Positions 18,079 to 26,705 of a stretch of DNA of 50,478 nt are shown here, piece after piece; within the stretch, counting starts at the first letter, position 1; every line of letters begins with the position of its first letter. The translations under genes were made by a program, and so were the position numbers. The DNA comes from Bacteroides caecigallinarum (GTDB lineage: Bacteria; Bacteroidota; Bacteroidia; Bacteroidales; Bacteroidaceae). The notes under the pieces were generated by a model. The model saw only the letters and a list, made by a program, of their open reading frames with translations, was not told the origin of the DNA and ran no database searches. Where the stretch lies: contig NZ_JACJLE010000027.1 in the NCBI RefSeq assembly GCF_016901995.1, forward strand, positions 1 to 50,478, in the 5' to 3' direction.

Positions 18079-19620
18079 TTAATATTTTACCATGTCGGAA
18101 AGTATCTGTTCCTTATACCATGGATCGTTTATTTCTTTCAGTTGTTTGCCCATAAGTGCCAGAAGCTCTTCTACTGCCTGTTTGTTCTCGTCAAGTGAAA
18201 GATTGTTCAGCTGATATGGGTCTTTCTCATCATCGAAAAGTAATGTCTTTGTAAGCTTGTTTTCCCTGTCGATGTAGAGTGCCAAAGTATATTTGTGTGT
18301 CTTTATACCTCTAGAACGTGGAAAATAGCTTATTACTTTTCCGTCTTTGTCTTTTTCTCCATCCATGTTCTGTATGTAGAGTGCTCCTTCAGGACGTACT
18401 ATTGTCTCTGTGTTTTCTTCTTTGAAGAGTGGAGCGTAGTTATGTCCGTGTATTCCTTCTGGGATGAACTTTTCGAGGTTACACATTGCCAGCATTGTAG
18501 GCATGATGTCAGGAGTTGAAATCATCAGATTGTCAACTCTTGGGCGAAGGTGTCCCGGGTATCTGATGATGAAAGGAACATTCATTGACTCTGCATACGG
18601 TGAGTTCTTCGGATCATCGGTAAACTGGCTGCACATGGTCTCGCCGTGGTCGGAAGTAAATACTACTATTGTGTTCTTGTCTAATCCCATTTCTTTCAGG
18701 CAGTCGAGTATCATACCGAAGGCACGGTCAACACCTGTTACGGATGCGAAATAATATCTTGCAGATTCGGATTTCTCACGTTTCTTGTCGGCATTAGGAC
18801 GGATAAGCAGACTGTCAATAGGCTGGTCCTTATAGAGATTGAAATCTTCTTCCATACAGTCGTCAAGCGAACGGTATGGGCTGTGAGGAGGATTCATACC
18901 TACCATTATGAAGAACGGTTTGCTTGTGTCGCGCTGGTTTCTTTCATTTTTCAGATATGAAACGACTTCTTTCGCTTCGTGTATAGGCGACCATTCTTTT
19001 GGCTCGTGTTTCTTTCCGTCGTTGTCCCAGTAATGCGGGTTCTTGTGTACGTCGAAAGTTCCGTAAGAATACCAGTAGTTGAATCCGTGACGTCTTTCCT
19101 TAGGAGTATAGGCATCCCATGCAGGTATTCTCTCTTCTACATATTTGCCCGGGTTTTCCGGGTCATTAGGGGTTGGGAAATCGGCATGCAGTTTTCCGAA
19201 GTATGCACAGTCGTATCCGTTCTTGCTGTAAACGTCGCTTATACATTCAAGGTCTGTGCGCAGTGAGCTGATAGGACGGTTGGAGTTACAGTTCAAAGGT
19301 ACTCCACTTTCGTTAGGATACATTCCTGTGAGAAGACTTCCACGGTGCGGACTACTCAAAGGACAGTTACTCATGGCATTTGAAAGCACGAGCGATTCTT
19401 TGGCAAATCTGTTTATGTTTGGAGTGTGTACTGGGTCAGCCTTGAAGTTGACGTTCTTGTTGAATTCCGGTTCGTTCCAGAAGCCCATAGCCATGTTTCT
19501 GTACTGATCCGGGAAAACATATACTACGTTAGGCATTTCCGGTGTTTTCTGCTCCTGCTTTTGTGCGCATCCGGCAGAAAAGAGTGACAGACCGGTAAGA
19601 GGAAGAATTAGATTTCTCAT
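18079..19620 (-). CDS. S1-family sulfatase lipoprotein, Ser-type
   Basis: I start the gene at 19,620 because the protein then begins with a lipoprotein signal, MRNLILPLTGLSLFSAGC (acylated Cys18); an upstream in-frame ATG at 19,698 would bury it. The mature 513-residue protein has the formylglycine signature SSPHRGSLLTG at 89-99: the residue to be oxidised is Ser89, so the enzyme needs the anaerobic radical maturase. The N-terminal metal-site motif is VVYVFPDQ and a second is VFTSDHGE. Between GH88 (153 bases upstream) and PL6, it most likely removes sulfate from unsaturated glycosaminoglycan oligosaccharides in the periplasm. Which position (2-O, 4-O or 6-O) cannot be told from the sequence. 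Confidence 0.88.
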   Translation of the reverse strand: MRNLILPLTGLSLFSAGCAQKQEQKTPEMPNVVYVFPDQYRNMAMGFWNEPEFNKNVNFKADPVHTPNINRFAKESLVLSNAMSNCPLSSPHRGSLLTGMYPNESGVPLNCNSNRPISSLRTDLECISDVYSKNGYDCAYFGKLHADFPTPNDPENPGKYVEERIPAWDAYTPKERRHGFNYWYSYGTFDVHKNPHYWDNDGKKHEPKEWSPIHEAKEVVSYLKNERNQRDTSKPFFIMVGMNPPHSPYRSLDDCMEEDFNLYKDQPIDSLLIRPNADKKREKSESARYYFASVTGVDRAFGMILDCLKEMGLDKNTIVVFTSDHGETMCSQFTDDPKNSPYAESMNVPFIIRYPGHLRPRVDNLMISTPDIMPTMLAMCNLEKFIPEGIHGHNYAPLFKEENTETIVRPEGALYIQNMDGEKDKDGKVISYFPRSRGIKTHKYTLALYIDRENKLTKTLLFDDEKDPYQLNNLSLDENKQAVEELLALMGKQLKEINDPWYKEQILSDMVKY

Positions 19621-19655
19621 GATTTTTATAGCTTTGATTGATGGTTTCAAGAAAA

Positions 19656-19719
19656 AAATATCTGTATTGCGTATAGTGATGTCGAGATTCTTTTTCATCC
19701 CAAAGCAATACAGATATTT
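19656..19719 (-). repeat. 15-base perfect inverted repeat in the GH88-sulfatase gap
   Basis: AAATATCTGTATTGC at 19,656-19,670 is matched perfectly by its complement at 19,705-19,719, leaving a 34-base loop. A smaller hairpin, CGGGA-TTC-TCCCG, sits beside it at 19,723-19,735. On the minus strand the large stem ends in a T-run just before the sulfatase start. It could attenuate transcription or protect the downstream mRNA end. Confidence 0.7.
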
Positions 19720-19773
19720 CTACGGGATTCTCCCGATTTGATTTTTAATTATTAACTTATTCTCTCTTGTAAT

Positions 19774-21006
19774 TTATTTTCCTACAAATGGTAATGGCTG
19801 GTTGTTCTCCAGATTACGTTTGCGAACAATTGCTTCCTGATAGTAGTAGTCGGCGTAGTTCAATGGAACATCTATTTCCTGTCCGTGAGGAATACTACCT
19901 ACAGAGTGCATAAGGATGAAATTACCGTTTTCACCAACTTTGGCTTTGTAGTTAGGTGAAGAAAGGTTTGTCAGAATCTTGTCTGCAAGTTCCTTATAGT
20001 TCTTTCCCGGGCAATAACCATCCATTTCGTACAATGCAGATGCTATACATGCTGCAGCAGATGCGTCTCTTGGTTCGTTAGGAATGTTAGGAGCATCGAA
20101 GTCCCAGTATGGGATAAGGTCCTCAGGAAGGTTCTTGTCATTGAGGTAGAAGTTAAGAGTATTTTCTGCCTGGTCAAGATACTTCTTGTCGTGAGTGTAA
20201 CGGTAGCATGTAGTGTATCCGTAGATAGCCCATGCCTGACCGCGAGCCCATGCTGATTCGTGTGCGTATCCCTGTGCTGTCTGACGGCTGCGAACAGCTC
20301 CGTCTTTCAGTGCGTAGTCAACTACGTGGTAGCAGCTGTTGTCAGGACGGAAGTGGTTCTTCATTGTCTGGTCAGCGTGAGAAACCGCAATCTTGTGGAA
20401 TGTAGAGTCGCCGGATAGTTTAGTAGCTTCGAAAAGCAATTCAAGGTTCATCATGTTGTCAATGATAACCGGGCATTCCCATCCGCGTTTACCCTGCCAT
20501 CCGCGGTCAGCATCCCATGACTGGATTACACCTGCTCCCGGACGGAAACGAGTAGAAAGTGATTTTGCTGCTTCAACGATTACGTCAACATATTCTGGTT
20601 TGTCTGCAACTCTATATCCTGTAAGGTAGCTGCATCCTATCATGAAACCTACATCGTGATGCCATTTAAGGTATTTCACTGAATCAAGGGCTTCAGTATA
20701 TTTCTCAGCAAGTTTTTTCCATTTTTCGTCTTTTGTCAGATCGTAGTCCAACCACATACTTCCAGGGAAGAAACCGCTTGTCCAATCATCGATAGGTACA
20801 TAGTGAATATTTCCGTTCTTGTCAAGAGTACGAGGGTTGAGAATTTTACCGCTCTTTTCGATAATATCGGTTTGGATGGTATGCTGTGCTACCATGTTGC
20901 TGATTTCGGCATCAATAAAACTTCCAGTCTTTTCAGGCTTTGTGCTGCATGATGCCAGTACTGCAGCAGACAAAAGTGCCAATCCTAAATTCTTTTTAAT
21001 TTCCAT
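19774..21006 (-). CDS. GH88 unsaturated glucuronyl hydrolase lipoprotein
   Basis: This 410-residue enzyme hydrolyses unsaturated glucuronic acid from the non-reducing end of oligosaccharides made by lyases. A lipobox (LASC, Cys20) marks it as a lipoprotein. The catalytic pair of GH88 is visible: D118 in HHDVGF and D183 in VIIDNMMNLELL. Aromatic-rich segments (DDWTSGFFPGSMW, SAWARGQAWAIYGY) line the substrate cleft of the alpha6/alpha6 barrel. It is the promoter-proximal gene of the set GH88-sulfatase-PL6, read from a -7 box at 21,033-21,040, and is divergent from the PL8-like lyase. It would finish the breakdown begun by the two lyases. Confidence 0.93.
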   Translation of the reverse strand: MEIKKNLGLALLSAAVLASCSTKPEKTGSFIDAEISNMVAQHTIQTDIIEKSGKILNPRTLDKNGNIHYVPIDDWTSGFFPGSMWLDYDLTKDEKWKKLAEKYTEALDSVKYLKWHHDVGFMIGCSYLTGYRVADKPEYVDVIVEAAKSLSTRFRPGAGVIQSWDADRGWQGKRGWECPVIIDNMMNLELLFEATKLSGDSTFHKIAVSHADQTMKNHFRPDNSCYHVVDYALKDGAVRSRQTAQGYAHESAWARGQAWAIYGYTTCYRYTHDKKYLDQAENTLNFYLNDKNLPEDLIPYWDFDAPNIPNEPRDASAAACIASALYEMDGYCPGKNYKELADKILTNLSSPNYKAKVGENGNFILMHSVGSIPHGQEIDVPLNYADYYYQEAIVRKRNLENNQPLPFVGK

Positions 21007-21032
21007 GATATTAATAATTTGAATTTATTGCG

Positions 21033-21040
21033 CAAATATA
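21033..21040 (-). promoter_or_regulatory. Candidate -7 box for the GH88 operon
   Basis: On the minus strand the sequence is TATATTTG, a match to TAnnTTTG, about 27 bases before the GH88 ATG. No clear -33 element is visible 19-21 bases upstream. Confidence 0.5.
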
Positions 21041-21188
21041 AAATAAAAAAATGAATAATTAGTTGTCTTTTTATGTAATTTGTCAGCTTTGTAAAGGTTT
21101 TTGGTTAAAAAAATACGCAAATATGCGCTCGTGACGAAATAAAATGCTGTATATGCCTTTTTGAAGATCTATTTTTATAATATTTTTA

Positions 21189-21196
21189 TATCTTTG
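21189..21196 (+). promoter_or_regulatory. Candidate -7 box for the PL8-like lyase gene
   Basis: TATCTTTG matches TAnnTTTG and lies 28 bases upstream of the chosen ATG at 21,225. A TTTG at 21,160-21,163 is 25 bases upstream, longer than the usual 19-21. Confidence 0.5.
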
Positions 21197-21224
21197 CTTG
21201 ACAAACAAGAAATCAATAAATACA

Positions 21225-23693
21225 ATGAAAAAGTATCTTTTATTATTACCGGTTTTTTGGGGATGTTCGGTATATGCCCAGCAAAGTGAAATTAATCTGG
21301 CGTTTGAGAATTATAAGAAATATTATAATGTAGAATCTGTTGAAGCTAGTTCGGATAAAACAGAGGCTGTAAAAAGATTGCGCAGCTATTTTCACGAGAA
21401 TCCTTATAGGTTGAAAGTTTTGAAAGATGGTGTGAAGGCACGCGAGTATGTTTCTTTGCTTACAGGGGATGGTACATTCTCTGATATGGATGCAACGGAA
21501 AAAGCTTTTGAGGAGAACGATGCATATAATAAAGGTTTTGCAAATACATCGGACGATAAGGTGGGAATCTTTATAGGCGATGCGCTGGAAAGAATCTTTC
21601 AGATATGCAGCGCTTGCAGATTGGGATACCTGCCCGCTGAAGAAGCTTTGTCTGATAAGGTGATGAAAGCAATAAAACATTATGGTATGCTGGAAATCTC
21701 ACGTCCTAATGACAAACCGCGTTTCCATGCTTCATGTTTTGCTATTCCTACTGCTGCTGTAAATATTTATTTTGCAATGGTTGACTTGATGGACAAGGCT
21801 GAAAAAGGAGAAGCCGGTCCTTTGGTGACAGATGCCTGTGATATGTTGAAGGTAGTAGGTCTTCAGGCATGGACCCAACCATTGAGAAATGATGCTACAG
21901 ATAATAATGTGGTTTCTATCGAGAGATTTCGTAATCACGTGTGGTGGGTTGGAGGCAATGCTTTGGCATACCGTTCGTTGTTGCCTGTAGCAGCCATGTA
22001 TAGCTCTGTTCCTATGGTTGATTTGCTTGCTGAAGTATGCCAGAGAAGTATAAGTATGACTTCGCAGGTGACTTACGAAGAGTCATTCTGGACAGAAGGC
22101 TTTACTGCAGATGGTGCGGGATGGGGACACGGCATGCAGTGTCTGGTTTGGGGGTATCCTATAGACGGGGCTTCAAATGCACTCAATATGCTTACAATGC
22201 TGCGTGGTACTCCATGGGCACAACAGTTGGATAAAACAAACACTGATGCCCTGATGAACTTTTTCAGAGGGGGAAGTTGGTATTATTATAAAGGTTACAG
22301 ACTTCCAGGACTTGATAGAGGGTCATATGTTTATAATCCAAATGAAAAAAGTATCCCATATGCAAAAATGTTGGATGGGGTAGTGAAAAACTGGCTTTCT
22401 TCTTTTAGTGCAGAAGAACAGAAAGAACTTATGGCATTACAGAAGGAGGTGAAGACAAACAGAATTTTCATGGATGGATATTCTGACGGAATGTATAAAG
22501 GTGTGAGATGGTTTTTCAATAACGATGACCTTATAAAGAAAAACTCAGATTATCATATAGATATAAATATGGCTTCCTTCAGAACGGATGGTCTGGAAAG
22601 TGCGGCTTTTGCGGATAATTATAATTTCTATCCTACTGATGGAGCTACGTTGTTCCAGCGTGATGGTGATGAGTATTTCAAAGTTATGGGAGGCTGGGAT
22701 GTGACGGCCATGCCTGGTGTAACTGCAAGAGAAGGAATGGATAGACTTGTTCCTGTGACAAACTGGAGAGGGTATTGCAGTAAACATAACTTTGCGGCAG
22801 GAGCAACAGACGGTGGTGAGAATGGAGTGGCAGGAATTATTTTTGAAAAAATGAACGGCTCCGAAAAGAAAGGCGTAAATGACAAAGGTGATGCCGGTAA
22901 AGCTGAAAATGAAATGCTTTATGGATTTAAGGTTTATAAAGGATATTTCATTCTGGGAGATTATTTTGTGGCTTTAGGTGCCGGACTTACCAATATGGAA
23001 CCTGAAATAGAAGGTGATTTGCGCACTACCATTGACCAGACTGCATGGGAGAATGATGTGTGTATTGTAAAGAACGGTAAGAGAAGTCCTGTAAACGAAG
23101 GTGAAGCTGTGGTATTGAAGTCAGACATGAAAAATCCGGTATGGTTGTCACAGACCGGAAAATTCTGTTATACTGTCCTACCTGAATTCACCAATAAAGC
23201 GTTTGTATCATGTGAAACACGTCCTACTGAATGGAAGAAACTTAATCCTTCAAATAAGATAACACCGTCAATGCCTAAAAACGTGAATATTCTGAGAATT
23301 TGGGCAGAGCATGGACGTAAACCAGTAGATGACAAATATGGATATGTGGTATATGCCGGTAAAGGAATTCCTGAAGGGAAATTGCCGTTTGAGGTTATGA
23401 GTAATGACACTTTGGTACAGGCTGTTAGATCACTGGACAAAACAGTAGTGCAGGCAGTCTTCTATCCTGGTAATAAAGGATTGAAATATAAGGGCTTGTC
23501 AATGTCGGTTTCAGAGCCTGCTGCAGTTATGGTGCAGAAAACAGACGGGAAATATAGAATTTCTGTTACAGAGGCTACTATGAATCCGGCCATAAAGAGT
23601 CTTACAATTACAATAAATGGAAAACAGTATGAAGTGACTCTTCCTGAAGGAATACATTGCGGAAGTTCGGTAACCGCTGAATTTAAAATTTAA
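21225..23693 (+). CDS. PL8-like glycosaminoglycan lyase
   Basis: I start at the ATG at 21,225, which gives a signal peptide (MKKYLLLLPVFWGCSVYA); an open frame extends to a TTG at 21,198 but runs through the promoter. The 822-residue enzyme has an N-terminal alpha/alpha toroid and a C-terminal beta super-sandwich. The PL8 catalytic residues appear as N237 (RNHVWWVGGN), H302 (GWGHGMQ) and Y311 (GYPIDG), with the His-Tyr spacing of nine residues known from hyaluronate and chondroitin AC lyases, and R365 (PGLDRGSY). The second-domain motif GWDVTAMPGVTAR is also typical. PL29 or another super-sandwich family is an alternative. Divergent from GH88, it likely supplies chondroitin or hyaluronan oligosaccharides to it. 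Confidence 0.85.
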   Translation: MKKYLLLLPVFWGCSVYAQQSEINLAFENYKKYYNVESVEASSDKTEAVKRLRSYFHENPYRLKVLKDGVKAREYVSLLTGDGTFSDMDATEKAFEENDAYNKGFANTSDDKVGIFIGDALERIFQICSACRLGYLPAEEALSDKVMKAIKHYGMLEISRPNDKPRFHASCFAIPTAAVNIYFAMVDLMDKAEKGEAGPLVTDACDMLKVVGLQAWTQPLRNDATDNNVVSIERFRNHVWWVGGNALAYRSLLPVAAMYSSVPMVDLLAEVCQRSISMTSQVTYEESFWTEGFTADGAGWGHGMQCLVWGYPIDGASNALNMLTMLRGTPWAQQLDKTNTDALMNFFRGGSWYYYKGYRLPGLDRGSYVYNPNEKSIPYAKMLDGVVKNWLSSFSAEEQKELMALQKEVKTNRIFMDGYSDGMYKGVRWFFNNDDLIKKNSDYHIDINMASFRTDGLESAAFADNYNFYPTDGATLFQRDGDEYFKVMGGWDVTAMPGVTAREGMDRLVPVTNWRGYCSKHNFAAGATDGGENGVAGIIFEKMNGSEKKGVNDKGDAGKAENEMLYGFKVYKGYFILGDYFVALGAGLTNMEPEIEGDLRTTIDQTAWENDVCIVKNGKRSPVNEGEAVVLKSDMKNPVWLSQTGKFCYTVLPEFTNKAFVSCETRPTEWKKLNPSNKITPSMPKNVNILRIWAEHGRKPVDDKYGYVVYAGKGIPEGKLPFEVMSNDTLVQAVRSLDKTVVQAVFYPGNKGLKYKGLSMSVSEPAAVMVQKTDGKYRISVTEATMNPAIKSLTITINGKQYEVTLPEGIHCGSSVTAEFKI

Positions 23694-23711
23694 TATATCT
23701 GTCAGTAGCCT

Positions 23712-24989
23712 ATGATAGCCCTTGTGGATTGTAATAATTTCTTTGTATCGTGCGAGAGAGTGTTCCGTCCTGATTTGAGGAACACTCCTTGTGTGGTACT
23801 GTCAAACAATGACGGTTGTGTGATAGCCCGCAGTAATGAGGCAAAGGCATTAGGTATAAAGATGGGGGCACCTTTTTATCAGGTCAGACAATTGCTTGAG
23901 GATAATGGCGTTGCTGTATTCAGCAGTAATTATGTGCTGTATGGAGATATGAGCCGCAGGGTTATGACGCTACTGTCGGCATGTACGCCAAAACTGGACA
24001 TATATTCCATAGATGAGGCTTTCATGGATATGTCAGGAATGGGAAACCCGGAAGAACTTTCTGTATATGCGCATGATATAGTGAAATATATTACCAGAGG
24101 AACAGGAATACCTATATCTCTTGGAATTGCGCCTACTAGGACTTTGGCAAAAATGGCAAGTAAATTTGCCAAAAAGTATAAGGGCTATCATTCTGTATGT
24201 ATGATTGATACTGATGAAAAAAGAGAGAAGGCACTGAAACTTTTTGATATTGCCGATGTGTGGGGAATAGGACGCAGGATAGCCAGAAGGCTGAAAAGCA
24301 TAGGAGTGGAGACGGCATGGGATTTTGTGCAGAAATCCGAGGCGTGGGTGAGAAGAGAATTGACTGTGACAGGTGTACGCACATGGAAGGAACTGAGAGG
24401 AGAAAGTTGTATCAGTATAGAGGATTTGCCTAATAAAAAGTCTATATGTACAAGTCGCAGTTTTCCTGACGAAGGAATTAGTGACCTTGGTTTGATGGAA
24501 GAAGCTGTTGCCAATTTTGCATCTCAATGCTCTAGAAAACTTAAAGAAGATGGTACTGTATGTGGAGCTATGAGCGTGTTTGCATATACAAGCAGGTTCA
24601 GGAATGACTTGCCAAGTGATTATATGCAGTTTAATGTGTATTTCCCCGTCCCTACAAATGATATGATGGAACTTGTTTCAACGGCAGTAAAAGTGTTGAG
24701 GGAAAACTGGAAAACCGACGGTAGATGTTATTACTATAAAAAAGCCGGAGTGGTGGTATGGAATACTTGCAGCGACAATGCTGTACAGGGGGATTTGTTT
24801 GATGTCGTAGATCGTGAAAAGAGGGCTTCATTGACAAAAGCCATTGATGAGATTAACCGTAAAAATGGATTTAATACCGTGAGACTTGCTGTACAAGGTT
24901 ATGACATGAAATGGGGACTTAAAAGGGAACATGTGTCCAAACGTTTTACAACAAACATAAATGATATAATTGAGGTGCATCTGGATTGA
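23712..24989 (+). CDS. umuC: Y-family translesion DNA polymerase V subunit UmuC
   Basis: UmuC is the catalytic subunit of the error-prone polymerase that copies damaged DNA. The 425-residue protein has the Y-family palm residues D6 (ALVDCNNFF) and D101-E102 (YSIDEAFMD), the DNA-binding helix-hairpin-helix region near residues 175-200 ([12 protein letters not shown]), the little-finger domain and the UmuC-specific C-terminal extension. It begins only 18 bases after the PL8-like lyase stop with no recognisable promoter between, so it may be read from the lyase promoter. It is convergent with umuD (8 bases between stops), whereas the usual arrangement is umuDC on one strand. Confidence 0.95.
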   Translation: MIALVDCNNFFVSCERVFRPDLRNTPCVVLSNNDGCVIARSNEAKALGIKMGAPFYQVRQLLEDNGVAVFSSNYVLYGDMSRRVMTLLSACTPKLDIYSIDEAFMDMSGMGNPEELSVYAHDIVKYITRGTGIPISLGIAPTRTLAKMASKFAKKYKGYHSVCMIDTDEKREKALKLFDIADVWGIGRRIARRLKSIGVETAWDFVQKSEAWVRRELTVTGVRTWKELRGESCISIEDLPNKKSICTSRSFPDEGISDLGLMEEAVANFASQCSRKLKEDGTVCGAMSVFAYTSRFRNDLPSDYMQFNVYFPVPTNDMMELVSTAVKVLRENWKTDGRCYYYKKAGVVVWNTCSDNAVQGDLFDVVDREKRASLTKAIDEINRKNGFNTVRLAVQGYDMKWGLKREHVSKRFTTNINDIIEVHLD

Positions 24990-24997
24990 TCCTGTTT

Positions 24998-25453
24998 CTA
25001 TTCTCTTTTCCTTTTCGACCTTATCAGCTGCCTCTTTATATTATATGTGAGTACTCCCCATACAATAAAATCATTTTCTTCTGTAATTTTTATCGGAGGA
25101 TAGTCTTCATTACCGGGAACAAGCCAAAGATTGCATTCGTTTTCATCTTTCATTATTTTTTTGAGAGTGAATTCTCCATCGATAAATGCCACTACTATAT
25201 CTCCGTCAACAGGCTCAATGGATTTGTCTATTACCAGAAGATCGCCATCTGATATTCCAAAGCCTGTCATTGAATTGCCTACGGCACGGGCATAAAATGT
25301 TGTGGCAGGATGTAGCACCAGCTCCTTGTTTAAGTCGATGCTGTCTGTCATATAGTCCTGAGCCGGACTGGGAAATCCTGCACGTATGCCTTCTGTGGCA
25401 AAAGGCAAATCCAGTTCTGTACTTAAATCCGCTGAATAGAATATTAGTTTCAT
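24998..25453 (-). CDS. umuD: UmuD, self-cleaving subunit of translesion polymerase V (S24 peptidase)
   Basis: This 151-residue LexA/UmuD-family protein has the Ala-Gly cleavage site A25-G26 (GIRAGFPSP), the catalytic Ser61 (GNSMTGFGI) and Lys98 (FTLKK). RecA-stimulated self-cleavage gives UmuD', which joins UmuC. There is no N-terminal helix-turn-helix, so it is not LexA. The C-terminal end (RSKRKRE) is very basic. A -7 box on the minus strand (25,459-25,466) lies only 5 bases before the ATG, so the message may be nearly leaderless. It is divergent from the HpaII-family gene, with the two -7 boxes about 13 bases apart. Confidence 0.93.
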   Translation of the reverse strand: MKLIFYSADLSTELDLPFATEGIRAGFPSPAQDYMTDSIDLNKELVLHPATTFYARAVGNSMTGFGISDGDLLVIDKSIEPVDGDIVVAFIDGEFTLKKIMKDENECNLWLVPGNEDYPPIKITEENDFIVWGVLTYNIKRQLIRSKRKRE

Positions 25454-25454
25454 G

Positions 25455-25486
25455 TCTGCAAAGTTAAATAAATATCCGTATCTTTG
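25455..25486 (+). promoter_or_regulatory. Promoter of the HpaII-family endonuclease gene
   Basis: TCTG at 25,455-25,458 (one mismatch to TTTG), a 20-base spacer and TATCTTTG at 25,479-25,486 fit the Bacteroidota promoter. The -33 element lies next to the start codon of the divergent umuD, so the two promoters overlap. Confidence 0.6.
25459..25466 (-). promoter_or_regulatory. Candidate -7 box for umuD
   Basis: On the minus strand this reads TAACTTTG (TAnnTTTG). It ends 5 bases before the umuD ATG, which would make the transcript leaderless or nearly so. The -33 region is weak (GTTA at spacing 20). Confidence 0.4.
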
Positions 25487-25508
25487 TAACGGATTAATAA
25501 TGATTAAT

Positions 25509-26597
25509 ATGGCATTTGAAGCAACAAAAAGAGAATGGGGCGAATTATACGCTTTTTTTAGAATTCTGGCGGATGGTAATGTCTCTGCGGGAACTCCTGA
25601 TGTGAAACCTGATGAAACGAATGTGATACCGGTTGCAATGGTACAGCGTGAGGAACATGATGGTACGCGTCAATACATCATTGAGAAGGATTATATAAGA
25701 ATTAAGGGCGAGAACATCGACAAGCAGATACCAAGAGAGGATTTTGAAACTGTGGCTGAACTCATCCGCGAAGCTATAAAAAATACTTCAGGCAATGATG
25801 TTATGTCGCCTGATGGGGTAGAGGAATTCCTTGATGAAGTGGCTATTTTCAATCTTGAGGCGCAGACAGAGGATCGTACGGATTTTTCTGTGGCTTTCTA
25901 TGATGTAAATGCTCCTCTTGTAGGATTTTGTGTGCGCTCCAGACTGGGAGGTAAAATGTTGCCTTTGTTGGATGGTGGCCGTTCTGCCAATTTCAAGTTC
26001 GAACAGACTGGTATCAAGTTTGCAGTGCCTACAATTAATAAAATAAATGCGGAAGGCGAGGAGGACGACGTGACAACACGAATGTTGATGATAGAACGCC
26101 TTGGAGGCGTATTAAAATATAATGATGTTGCCGACAAGATATTCAGAAGCAATCTTTCGTTGATAGACTTGCATGCAGGCCGTATGTTTGCGGAGATGGT
26201 ACGTATAATGTGGCTTGACGGTATTACAAAAGTTTCCGAGCTTACAGAAGAAATAAAGAAACTTAATCCGCTTAAAATAAAGAATGAACTGATAAACAAG
26301 CACGGCTACTATGAATATAAGGTAAAGGAGTTGCTTTTGGCGCTGGCTATGGGTATGCGTCCTGCCAAGATGTATAATGGCACTGAATCGGCTATTTCCG
26401 GTTTTATGTTTGTTACTTCTGAAGGTAAGGTCTTGTCTTATCAGAAAGCATATAGACAAGTGTTTGCCGATTTCCTTTATTATAACACACGCCTGGAAAA
26501 AGGTTCTACAGAAAAAGATAAATACGGCTACCTTGAACGTGAAAATGGCGTATATTATTTTAAACTGAATTTTAAGATTGGACTTTTGAAACGCTGA
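25509..26597 (+). CDS. HpaII-family restriction endonuclease, no adjacent methyltransferase
   Basis: The start at 25,509 gives 362 residues beginning MAFEATKREWGELYAFFRIL; the open frame to 25,452 crosses the promoter. The N-terminal GEWxELY...F..LADG pattern, the central GFCVRSRLGG followed by ANFKFEQTG, and the C-terminal F.LNFKIGLL are, from memory, those of HpaII-like type II enzymes, which cut CCGG. At the site where I recall Lys in relatives (GFSIKS-like), this protein has Arg143 (GFCVRS); that is worth checking as it may affect catalysis. No cytosine methyltransferase lies on either side, and the gene itself contains CCGG at 25,629 and 26,398. It may rely on a distant methyltransferase, be inactive, or act as a solitary nuclease. 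Confidence 0.78.
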   Translation: MAFEATKREWGELYAFFRILADGNVSAGTPDVKPDETNVIPVAMVQREEHDGTRQYIIEKDYIRIKGENIDKQIPREDFETVAELIREAIKNTSGNDVMSPDGVEEFLDEVAIFNLEAQTEDRTDFSVAFYDVNAPLVGFCVRSRLGGKMLPLLDGGRSANFKFEQTGIKFAVPTINKINAEGEEDDVTTRMLMIERLGGVLKYNDVADKIFRSNLSLIDLHAGRMFAEMVRIMWLDGITKVSELTEEIKKLNPLKIKNELINKHGYYEYKVKELLLALAMGMRPAKMYNGTESAISGFMFVTSEGKVLSYQKAYRQVFADFLYYNTRLEKGSTEKDKYGYLERENGVYYFKLNFKIGLLKR

Positions 26598-26603
26598 TAA
26601 TTG

Positions 26604-26654
26604 ATAAAGGCTTATGAAGCAATTCATTAATATTGAATCTTCATAAGCCTTTAT
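26604..26654 (+). terminator. Terminator-like hairpin after the HpaII-family gene
   Basis: Perfect 16-base arms at 26,604-26,619 (ATAAAGGCTTATGAAG) and 26,639-26,654 enclose a 19-base loop. It starts 6 bases after the stop codon. The downstream T-run is short. Confidence 0.75.
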
Positions 26655-26670
26655 TGTAATGGAGATATAC

Positions 26671-26704
26671 AAAAAAAGACATCTTATTAAAGATGTCTTT
26701 TTTT
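26671..26704. terminator. Bidirectional terminator between the tRNA genes and the HpaII-family gene
   Basis: A perfect 15-base stem (26,671-26,685 with 26,690-26,704, loop ATTA) is built of GACATCTT flanked by A-runs and T-runs on either side, so it can act on both strands. It ends next to the 3' end of the second tRNA. Confidence 0.85.
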
Positions 26705-26705
26705 G

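Noticed and set aside
21198..21224. N-terminal extension of the PL8-like lyase from a TTG codon
   Set aside because: It overlaps the promoter region next to the -7 box and would mask the clear signal peptide that starts at 21,225.
24033..24527. 164-codon open frame antisense to umuC
   Set aside because: It is a shadow of umuC with no independent start or domain.
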